Assembly (NCBI GenBank): GCA_025935155.1
Contig: JAICVV010000162.1
Location: forward strand, 1-5,449
Source: Alphaproteobacteria bacterium
Lineage (GTDB): Bacteria > Pseudomonadota > Alphaproteobacteria > Micropepsales > Micropepsaceae
Direction of reading: 5' to 3'
DNA length: 5,449 bases
Shown here: one piece after another, positions 1 through 5,449 of the stretch
How the letters are laid out: the number at the start of each line of letters is the position of its first letter
Numbering within the stretch: the stretch's first letter is position 1
Position numbers and translations under genes: made by a program
The notes under the pieces: generated by a model
What the model saw: only the letters and a program-made list of their open reading frames with translations
What the model was told of the DNA's origin: nothing
Database searches by the model: none

Positions 1-119
1 CATCCAACAGACCGTTCCCGGTGGAATTTGTGGCGGACAAGCAGCGCGCCGATGGCAGTGCAAGCCGCCCCCAGCAGCGCAAGCGCCAGCGCAATCCATC
101 CAATATAAAAGAGGGCCAA
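1..119 (-). CDS. N-terminus of a truncated membrane protein, possibly a glycosyltransferase (partial)
   Basis: The minus strand stays open from a TTG at 119-117 to the window edge, giving 39 codons. The product begins with about 28 strongly hydrophobic residues (ALFYIGWIALALALLGA and onward), followed by a basic stretch RHKFHRER. That is the pattern of an N-terminal membrane anchor with its basic flank in the cytoplasm. The TTG was chosen because GGAG lies 7 bases upstream of it. No ATG or GTG start is available in frame nearby. The gene diverges from the multicopper oxidase operon, with about 210 bp between them. The hydrophobic N-terminus followed by a basic segment resembles membrane glycosyltransferases of the ceramide glucosyltransferase/HpnI type, but too little is present to assign a family. 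Confidence is moderate that this is coding and low for any function. Confidence 0.5.
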   Translation of the reverse strand, partial: MALFYIGWIALALALLGAACTAIGALLVRHKFHRERSVG

Positions 120-178
120 GGCTCGTCTCCGGCACGTGGCTATTACCCCGAGACATGTATTCTCCGCCAGAAGAAGCG

Positions 179-218
179 AAAAGGGGCAATGGGGAATTGA
201 CGCACACCCCTTTTGGGG
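179..218. repeat. Nested inverted repeat with G/C tracts (AAAAGGGG ... CCCCTTTTGGGG)
   Basis: AAAAGGGG at 179-186 is the exact reverse complement of CCCCTTTT at 207-214, separated by 20 bases. The CCCC at 207-210 can also pair with GGGG at 215-218 around a TTTT loop. The same CCCC tract therefore has two mutually exclusive partners. This could be an operator dyad or an RNA switch in the leader, or a chance product of G/C tracts. It lies upstream of the predicted oxidase A start and overlaps the TTGACG at 197-202. Confidence 0.4.
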
Positions 219-245
219 CAGCCGCCGGACGTGATAGGGTCCAAA

Positions 246-271
246 AAGAATGGCCGGGCGCGGGCGTTCTT
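246..271. repeat. Imperfect hairpin upstream of oxidase A
   Basis: The arms AAGAATGGCC (246-255) and GGGCGTTCTT (262-271) pair at nine of ten positions, counting one G-U pair, around a 6-base loop. The outer five A/T-rich pairs are perfect. It sits about 60 bp before the oxidase A start codon and could be an operator or a leader hairpin. No run of T follows that would make it a clear intrinsic terminator. The role is unproven. Confidence 0.35.
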
Positions 272-329
272 CTCTCCTCGACTAAAAGATTGGGCGGGCC
301 AACGCAAAGCCTGCGAAGGGTGGTTGAAA

Positions 330-1964
330 ATGGTTCGCATTATCAGATGGTTCGCTACTGCCGTGCTGCTTGCCGTTTTGTTCCCGGGCATTGCCGCCGC
401 GAATGGCCATTGTCCGCGCCCAAATCCCGCCAGTGAAGTCACTCCGCCTCCAGACCTCTTCAGCAAACACGGTGTGCTGAAGGTCGCGATGAACTATTGG
501 TCCGATATCGACGCGGCAAACCGGACGCTGTTTTGCTTCAGCACCGCCGACGGACAAGAATCGCCGACGCTGCACGTGAATCCTGGCGACACGATCGAAA
601 TCACGCTGACCAACCGAATCATCCCGCTCGTCAACGGGCCCTCCGAAATCGTTTCCAACCGGAAAAATCGCTGCGGCGACAAGTTGATGACCCTGGCATC
701 GGTCAATATGCACTTTCACGGCGTGAACACATCCCCCCGCTGCCATAGCGACGAGTCGATCCATACCATCGTCAATTCCGGACAGAGCTTCGAGTACGTC
801 ATCAAGGTCCCCAAGGATGAACCACCGGGACTCTACTGGTACCATCCGCACGTCCACGGCATTGCATCGATGGCGGTGCAGGGCGGCGCCTCCGGCGCGA
901 TCGTCGTCGAGGGTATTCAGAATATTCAGCCCGCCGTGGCGGGCCTTCCGGAACGGCTCATTATCATCCGCGACCAGCCGCTGCTGAATGGGGGCGCGCC
1001 GGATGACGGACCGATGCCGAACTGGGATGTGAACGTGAATTATGTGCCGGTACCGTTCCCCGCCTACCCGTCGGCTATCATCAAAACGCAGCGGGGAACG
1101 CAGGAATTCTGGCGCGTGGCAAATGCCTGCGCGAACACGATTCTCGATTTGCAGGTCGTCTACGACAAGAAGGCGCAACCGTTGCAGGTTGTCGGGTTCG
1201 ACGGCGTTCCAGCCGGTTCGCAGGATGGAAAACGGCAGGGCACGATTGTCACGCAGAAACATGTGCTTGTTCCGCCGGCCGGCCGGGTGGAATTCATTGT
1301 CAACATGCCGAACAACAGGGTTCAACAGGCCTATCTAGCGACACGCGCCATCAAAGGCGGCCCTGCCTCCGATACCAATCCGGCGCGGACGCTGGCGCAA
1401 CTGATTGCGACAGACGCGCCTGTCAAACTGCGCCGGATGCCGGAACGGTCCGGGCCGCCCAACCCGCAGCGCTTCGAAGGCATCGATAACGCCAAAGTAA
1501 CGGCGAAACGGACGTTATTCTTCTCCGAAGTTCCGGGCCATGCGGCCGGGCACAAGCCCGCGGGTGAACCTGTCAACTTCTTTATTACGGTCGATGGGCA
1601 AGTCTCGAAGCTCTTCGATCCCAACAATCCGCCGGCGATTGTCACCACCAAAGGCGCGGTGGAGGACTGGACCATCCAGAATCGCACTTTCGAAGTGCAC
1701 GAGTTCCACATGCACCAGATCCACTTCAAGGTTCTGGAAGAGAACGGCGTGCCCGTGCCGAAGAACCAGCAGCAATGGTACGACACCCACCAGGTAGGCT
1801 ATTGGAATGGCGAGGGCAAATACCCGTACATCAAGGTGCGAATGGACTTCCGGGGCGCCGTGGTGGGCGACTTCGTCTATCACTGCCATATCCTCGATCA
1901 TGAGGACGGAGGTATGATGGCGATCATTCGCGTCAAACCTCCACGAAAGAAGGCACAGGGCTGA
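330..1964 (+). CDS. Secreted multicopper oxidase A (laccase-like)
   Basis: Predicted periplasmic multicopper oxidase of 544 aa, which would oxidise a substrate at a type 1 copper and reduce O2 to water at a trinuclear centre. All four copper motifs are visible: HFHG (H128, H130), HPHVHG (H172, H174), HEFHMH (H457, H460, H462) and the C-terminal HCHILDHEDGGM (H518, C519, H520, H524, M529). C519, H457, H524 and M529 would bind the type 1 copper; the Met suggests a CueO-like axial ligand. A Sec-type signal (MVRIIRWFATAVLL...) probably ends near A24; no twin-arginine motif is present. The frame stays open upstream to a TTG at 213, but the ATG at 330 puts the signal peptide at the N-terminus, has GAAGGG upstream, and gives the same length as its paralogue. 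Four cysteines (28, 69, 115, 138) are shared with oxidase B; C267 is unique. The substrate is unknown. First gene of the operon. Confidence 0.95.
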   Translation: MVRIIRWFATAVLLAVLFPGIAAANGHCPRPNPASEVTPPPDLFSKHGVLKVAMNYWSDIDAANRTLFCFSTADGQESPTLHVNPGDTIEITLTNRIIPLVNGPSEIVSNRKNRCGDKLMTLASVNMHFHGVNTSPRCHSDESIHTIVNSGQSFEYVIKVPKDEPPGLYWYHPHVHGIASMAVQGGASGAIVVEGIQNIQPAVAGLPERLIIIRDQPLLNGGAPDDGPMPNWDVNVNYVPVPFPAYPSAIIKTQRGTQEFWRVANACANTILDLQVVYDKKAQPLQVVGFDGVPAGSQDGKRQGTIVTQKHVLVPPAGRVEFIVNMPNNRVQQAYLATRAIKGGPASDTNPARTLAQLIATDAPVKLRRMPERSGPPNPQRFEGIDNAKVTAKRTLFFSEVPGHAAGHKPAGEPVNFFITVDGQVSKLFDPNNPPAIVTTKGAVEDWTIQNRTFEVHEFHMHQIHFKVLEENGVPVPKNQQQWYDTHQVGYWNGEGKYPYIKVRMDFRGAVVGDFVYHCHILDHEDGGMMAIIRVKPPRKKAQG

Positions 1965-1988
1965 ATCCGCCGGTCAGCGTTACGGAAT

Positions 1989-1994
1989 GAGGGG
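1989..1994 (+). promoter_or_regulatory. Ribosome binding site of oxidase B
   Basis: GAGGGG lies six bases before the ATG at 2001. It supports that start over the second in-frame ATG at 2013, which would be 18 bases away from it. Confidence 0.6.
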
Positions 1995-2000
1995 CTGAGT

Positions 2001-3635
2001 ATGCGCGCATCGATGCGATCGATTCTCGGAGGCATTCCGATAGTGGTGGCCGCGCTAATTGCAGCCGCGCTGCTGCCCAGTGCAGCGCAGGCGTCGGACA
2101 CCTGCCTGCGTGGAACGCCGGGTTCCGAGGTGCCGGCGCCGCCGGATCTGTACAGCAAAAACGGTTCGCTGCATGTGGCCCTCAACTACCTCACCACAGT
2201 CGATCAGGCAGGCAGAACCCTCTTCTGTTATCAGACGCCCGATGGGCTGGAATCTCCGACGCTGCACGTGCAACCCGGCGATGAGGTCCAAATCGACCTG
2301 ACGAACATGCTGCCGCCCGGCGGCAACGTTCACCGCGTTTCGGCGAAAGAATCGTCTCTGGAATGCCGGGACAACGTCATGAGCGACACCTCGATCAATA
2401 TGCATTTCCACGGCCTCAATATCTCGCCGAAATGCCACTCCGACGAGACGATCCACACGCTAGTAAATTCCGGCGAGACTTTCACATACAAGCTGAAAAT
2501 TCCGGCGAACGAACCGCCTGGGCTCTACTGGTATCATCCGCACGTGCATGAGATTGCGTCGGCCGCCGTTCAGGGCGGAGCCACTGGCGCCATTATCGTC
2601 GAGGGGATCGAGAACATTCAGCCCGCCGTTGCCGGTCTTCCGCAACGTGTGCTGGTGCTGCGGGACCAACCGTTGCAGAACCCACTCGGCTATCGCGCGC
2701 CGGTGCCGTTTTGGGATGTATCGATCAACTACGTGCCGGTGCCTTATCCCGCCTATCCGCCGGCAATCATCAAAATGGCCAAAGGCTCACAGGAGTTTTG
2801 GCGCGTCGCCAATGCGGCCGCGAACACAATTCTCGATCTCGAAGTGGATTACGAGGGCAAAGCGCAGCCGCTCCAGGTCGTGGGACTGGATGGCGTGCCG
2901 ACGGGATCGCAGGACGGAAAGCGGCAGGGGACGATCGTAACCGAGAAGCACATCCTGCTGCCGCCTGCCGCGCGTGCCGAATTCATTCTGGCAGCGCCCC
3001 CGCATTCCACCACCAAAGCATACCTCATCACGCGCACCATCGATGGCGGCCCTGCTTCTGACAGCAACCCCACGCGCCCCTTCGCGCAAATCATCGCGTC
3101 GGATACGCCTGACCGGCTTGCACGATTGCCCGAGCGCAGCCGTCCGCCGCATCCACAGCGGTTCGAGGATATTGCCAGCCTGAGGCCAAGCACGCACCGC
3201 AAACTCTACTTTTGGGAAAGCACCTTTGCCGCGCACAGAAAGCCGCCGGCCGATGCGCAGAAATTCTACATCGCTGTCGATGGACAGGATGTGCACGTCT
3301 ACAATCCCGACAATCCACCGGACATCACGACGACAAGAGGCGCAGTCGAGGATTGGACGATCGAGAACCATACCGAGGAGGTGCATGAGTTTCATATTCA
3401 CCAGATTCACTTTCTGGTATTGCAGGTAAACGGCAAAGATGTGCCCCCAAAAGAACGGCAGTGGCGCGACACGTACCAGGTACCGTATTGGACGGGGACG
3501 GGCCCGTACCCGAGCATCAAGATTCGCATGGACTTCCGCGGCGCCGTCGCAGGCGACTTTGTCTATCACTGCCACATCCTCGATCATGAAGACCGCGGCA
3601 TGATGGCGATCATCCGTGTACTTCCGAAAGGCTGA
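2001..3635 (+). CDS. Secreted multicopper oxidase B, tandem paralogue of A
   Basis: Second multicopper oxidase of 544 aa, alignable with oxidase A almost end to end and identical at well over half of positions by eye. Its copper set is complete: HFHG (H135, H137), HPHVHE (H179, H181, H183), HEFHIH (H462, H465, H467) and HCHILDHEDRGM (H523, C524, H525, H529, M534). The second motif ends in Glu184 where A has Gly. A Sec-type signal peptide with probable cleavage after AQA (residue 31) places it in the periplasm; there is no twin-arginine pair. Cysteines 35, 76, 122 and 145 match those of A at a constant offset of seven residues, suggesting two conserved disulfides, while A's extra C267 is Ala here. 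The gene starts 36 bp after A and ends 6 bp before the SCO gene, so it is almost certainly co-transcribed. It probably arose by tandem duplication; substrate difference from A is unknown. Confidence 0.95.
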   Translation: MRASMRSILGGIPIVVAALIAAALLPSAAQASDTCLRGTPGSEVPAPPDLYSKNGSLHVALNYLTTVDQAGRTLFCYQTPDGLESPTLHVQPGDEVQIDLTNMLPPGGNVHRVSAKESSLECRDNVMSDTSINMHFHGLNISPKCHSDETIHTLVNSGETFTYKLKIPANEPPGLYWYHPHVHEIASAAVQGGATGAIIVEGIENIQPAVAGLPQRVLVLRDQPLQNPLGYRAPVPFWDVSINYVPVPYPAYPPAIIKMAKGSQEFWRVANAAANTILDLEVDYEGKAQPLQVVGLDGVPTGSQDGKRQGTIVTEKHILLPPAARAEFILAAPPHSTTKAYLITRTIDGGPASDSNPTRPFAQIIASDTPDRLARLPERSRPPHPQRFEDIASLRPSTHRKLYFWESTFAAHRKPPADAQKFYIAVDGQDVHVYNPDNPPDITTTRGAVEDWTIENHTEEVHEFHIHQIHFLVLQVNGKDVPPKERQWRDTYQVPYWTGTGPYPSIKIRMDFRGAVAGDFVYHCHILDHEDRGMMAIIRVLPKG

Positions 3636-3641
3636 GTTGTT

Positions 3642-4220
3642 ATGCGTGCGTTTCGAGTTTGCGTTGGCGCAGCGGCGGCGCTGCTCTTGCTTACCGCCGT
3701 TTCATCCGCGGCAACGACAGTGGAAGAAACCTTGCCGTCTCCTGCAATGACCGGCCATTTCAGTCTGCACACGCTCGATGGGCGCACGGTCACCAACGAC
3801 AGTTTCCGCGGCAAGTGGTTGCTTGTGTATTTCGGCTACACCAATTGCCCCGACGTCTGCCCCACAGTGCTCAACGAAATTGGGGTGGCGCTGCATGAAT
3901 TGGGCCCGCTGGCCAAGAAGGTGCAGCCAGTCTTCATCACGGTCGATCCGGCACGCGACAAGATTCCGGTGCTGAAGAAATACCTCTCTTCCTTCGATCC
4001 GCGCATCATCGGCCTGCGTGGGGACGGCGAAGAGACGGAAGCGGCGGCGAAGGCCTTCCACGTGTACTACCGTCCGGTTTCGCTCGGGAACGCGCAATAC
4101 ACCATGGATCACAGCGGTTTCCTTTATCTGATCGATCCGAAGGGGAAGTTCTCGACCCTTCTCACCGGCAATCTGCCGGGCCATGATATGGCGCAGACGT
4201 TGCGCAAGAAAATCGCCTGA
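3642..4220 (+). CDS. SCO1/SenC family copper chaperone or thiol-disulfide protein
   Basis: A 192-aa protein with a thioredoxin-like SCO fold. Known family members bind copper through CxxxC and a distant His and help metallate the CuA site of cytochrome oxidase; some act as thiol reductases. All three ligands are visible: C69 and C73 in FGYTNCPDVCP, and H157 in YTMDHSGFLYLID. The family segment VDPARD (101-106) is also present. The N-terminus (about residues 5-24) is a hydrophobic signal peptide or membrane anchor, so the domain faces the periplasm. The length is normal for the family. The start lies 6 bp after oxidase B, with GAAAGG at 3626-3631 upstream; the stop overlaps the cytochrome start. 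No cytochrome oxidase gene is in the window, and the position directly behind two copper oxidases suggests it serves them (inference). Confidence 0.93.
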   Translation: MRAFRVCVGAAAALLLLTAVSSAATTVEETLPSPAMTGHFSLHTLDGRTVTNDSFRGKWLLVYFGYTNCPDVCPTVLNEIGVALHELGPLAKKVQPVFITVDPARDKIPVLKKYLSSFDPRIIGLRGDGEETEAAAKAFHVYYRPVSLGNAQYTMDHSGFLYLIDPKGKFSTLLTGNLPGHDMAQTLRKKIA

Positions 4221-4762
4221 TGCATCGTATCTGTTTTGCAATCTGTGCGGCGATGGTTGCGCTGCTTTCGATTTCGGCGGTGGCTGCACCGCCGCCGCTC
4301 TCGCACTTTGCCAATGCAAACGACGAAGCCGCCGTGCTGACGGGCCGCCAGATTTATCGCGAGCGCTGCGCCGCCTGCCATGGCCGCAATCTTGAAGGAC
4401 AGCCGCTCTGGCAATTGCAGGATCAATTCATGCACCGCCGCGCACCGGCGCACGATGCGAGCGGACATACGTGGCAACATTCCGACGACGATCTTTTTGC
4501 CATGACAAAGAATGGCCGCTTTCCGGGCGTCCCGGGCAGCATTCATTCTTACATGCCGGCGTTCGGCAAATATCTGAGCGACAGGGAGATTCTGGATGTG
4601 CTCGCTTATATCAAGGCGACGTGGCCGCTGGGCATCCGTGTTTCGCAATCCCTGCTAAACCCGAATTTCCGCGGCATGCCGCGCGATGCGGACAAGGTTG
4701 AATGGACACTGCCGCCGACCTGCACGTCTTCATACAAGCGCTGGAAGGTGATCTCGCGCTAG
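4220..4762 (+). CDS. Periplasmic c-type cytochrome, single heme
   Basis: A 180-aa protein with a Sec signal peptide (about residues 1-23, ending SAVAA), followed by one class I-like cytochrome c domain. The heme site is C50-A-A-C53-H54 in ERCAACHGRNLEG. M112 in SYMPAFGKYLSD is the probable distal ligand, and the helix DREILDVLAYIKATWP closes the domain. It would carry single electrons in the periplasm. A further tail of about 40 residues follows, containing TLPPTC with a lone Cys168. The ATG shares its A with the TGA of the SCO gene (TGATG), indicating translational coupling. The stop at 4760-4762 overlaps that of the convergent debranching enzyme. Being last in a multicopper oxidase operon suggests that it donates electrons to, or accepts them from, the oxidases; this is inferred from context. 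Confidence 0.92.
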   Translation: MHRICFAICAAMVALLSISAVAAPPPLSHFANANDEAAVLTGRQIYRERCAACHGRNLEGQPLWQLQDQFMHRRAPAHDASGHTWQHSDDDLFAMTKNGRFPGVPGSIHSYMPAFGKYLSDREILDVLAYIKATWPLGIRVSQSLLNPNFRGMPRDADKVEWTLPPTCTSSYKRWKVISR

Positions 4763-5449
4763 CTGACCGTAACCACGCGAATGTTGCCGTGGCGATCCAG
4801 CACATCGACGACGACTTCGCGGCCGTGGCGCTGCAGCAGGAGGTCGATACTGTTGGCGCCCAGCCGCAAATTGCGGATGCGGATGTCGTCCACGAACTCC
4901 GGCAGCAAGGGCCGCTCGAACCGGACTTCGTTCCGCGGGGCATCGAGAGTCATGCCCAAACAGGCTTGCAGCAGCATCAAAGGCGCGCCGCTGGCCCAAG
5001 CTTGTGGAGAGCAGGCGACGGGATAGAGCGTAGGGCCGCTCCCCGGCCGCCGTGGGAAACCGCAGAACAATTCCGGCGGCCGCATGTTCATGGACTGTAC
5101 GGCATCGAAGAGCCCGCTGAAAATTTTCAGGATCTCATCCTTGAAGCCGTACCGCGCGAAGCCTTGTCCAATCAGCGAATTGTCGTGCGGCCAGACTGAG
5201 CCGTTGTGGTACGACATGGGATTGTACCGCTTTTCGCCGGTATTGAGAGTGCGAATGCCCCACCCGGAAAACGCATCGCGCTGCATGAGATTAGAGACAA
5301 CGCGCGCCGCCCGTTCATGCGCGACGATGCCACCGAACAGGGCTTGTCCGGCATTCGACGTTTTGACCCGGCAAGGCCTTTTCTTGCCGTCGAGCGCCAG
5401 CGCATAGGTGCCCAGATCTTCGCACCAGAACGCCTCTTCAAAATGCTGA
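4759..5449 (-). CDS. Glycogen debranching enzyme (amylo-alpha-1,6-glucosidase type), C-terminal part
   Basis: The minus frame is open from the window edge to a TAG at 4761-4759, giving the last 229 residues of a longer protein; the N-terminus lies beyond base 5449. The segment begins QHFEEAFWCEDLGTYALALD and continues through TSNAGQALFGGI, FSGWGIRTL, RYNPMSYHNGSVWPHDNSLI and MRPPELFCGFPR. I recognise these blocks from the (alpha/alpha)6-barrel catalytic domain of bacterial amylo-alpha-1,6-glucosidase/GDE-type debranching enzymes, which act on alpha-1,6 branch points in glycogen in the cytoplasm. The final residues (LLLQRHGREVVVDVLDRHGNIRVVTVS) look like a beta-rich C-terminal cap. An internal ATG at 5286 is not the real start, because homologous sequence continues upstream of it. 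It converges on the oxidase operon with no functional link apparent. Confidence 0.9.
   Translation of the reverse strand, partial: QHFEEAFWCEDLGTYALALDGKKRPCRVKTSNAGQALFGGIVAHERAARVVSNLMQRDAFSGWGIRTLNTGEKRYNPMSYHNGSVWPHDNSLIGQGFARYGFKDEILKIFSGLFDAVQSMNMRPPELFCGFPRRPGSGPTLYPVACSPQAWASGAPLMLLQACLGMTLDAPRNEVRFERPLLPEFVDDIRIRNLRLGANSIDLLLQRHGREVVVDVLDRHGNIRVVTVS

Larger units (their letters stand above)
120..329. promoter_or_regulatory. Divergent intergenic region, presumed promoter and leader of the oxidase operon
   Basis: These 210 bp separate the leftward membrane-protein start from the rightward oxidase A start, so promoters for both directions should lie here. I could not identify a convincing -35/-10 pair. 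TTGACG at 197-202 resembles a -35 box but has no -10 box at a suitable distance. The region is locally G-tract rich and contains two inverted repeats, listed separately. Oxidase A is preceded by GAAGGG at 315-320, nine bases before its ATG. No recognisable CueR, CopY or other copper-regulator operator was found. Confidence 0.5.

Noticed and set aside
153..158. ACATGT palindrome as a CopY-like copper operator
   Set aside because: The consensus TACANNTGTA is not completed on the left side, and a 6-base palindrome is common by chance.
197..202. TTGACG as a sigma-70 -35 box
   Set aside because: No acceptable -10 box starts 15-19 bases downstream; the sequence there is GC-rich.
213..329. Upstream N-terminal extension of oxidase A from a TTG at 213
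   Set aside because: It would bury the signal peptide 40 residues in, has no good ribosome binding site, runs through the leader hairpin, and breaks the equal length with the paralogue.
282..1325. Long open frame antisense to oxidase A (347 codons)
   Set aside because: It lies wholly opposite a clearly coding gene, its translation is arginine- and histidine-rich without family motifs, and GC-rich third positions explain the openness.
1965..2000. Internal promoter or terminator between the two oxidase genes
   Set aside because: Only 36 bases, with no hairpin plus T-run and no promoter-like boxes; it fits a within-operon spacer.
2787..3587. Long open frame antisense to oxidase B (266 codons)
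   Set aside because: Similar codon phase shadow; its end mirrors the shadow of oxidase A because the two genes share the HCH motif region.
3702..4319. Open frame antisense to the SCO and cytochrome genes
   Set aside because: It crosses the junction of two well-supported genes and shows no recognisable domain.
4702..5199. Plus-strand open frame opposite the debranching enzyme
   Set aside because: The minus strand carries clear conserved debranching enzyme blocks here; the plus frame has none.

Overview
The window is a moderately GC-rich bacterial segment with bacterial operon packing, Shine-Dalgarno-like sites, and Sec signal peptides on every gene of the central operon. Its composition, an amylo-alpha-1,6-glucosidase-type glycogen debranching enzyme, and periplasmic SCO and cytochrome c proteins suggest a Gram-negative, respiring organism. 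An alphaproteobacterium or acidobacterium would fit, but the sequence alone does not decide the phylum.

Layout: (1) 1-119, minus strand, the N-terminus of a truncated membrane protein. (2) 120-329, a divergent intergenic region with two inverted repeats. (3) 330-4762, plus strand, a tight four-gene operon: multicopper oxidase A, multicopper oxidase B (a tandem paralogue of the same length, 544 aa), an SCO1/SenC copper chaperone and a class I-type cytochrome c. Gaps are 36 bp, 6 bp and a 1-base TGATG overlap. (4) 4759-5449, minus strand, the C-terminal 229 residues of a glycogen debranching enzyme. It converges on the operon, and its stop codon overlaps the cytochrome stop in a shared CTAG.

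Working model (inference): both oxidases have all the histidine, cysteine and methionine ligands for a type 1 copper plus a trinuclear copper cluster. Both carry plain Sec-type signals rather than the twin-arginine signal of CueO, so they would fold and take up copper outside the cytoplasm. The SCO protein could deliver that copper or keep cysteines reduced. The cytochrome c could exchange electrons with one or both oxidases or link them to the respiratory chain. The substrate (organic, Cu(I), Mn(II), Fe(II) or another) cannot be read from the sequence. The operon is the most interesting item in the window. The flanking genes look like unrelated housekeeping genes.
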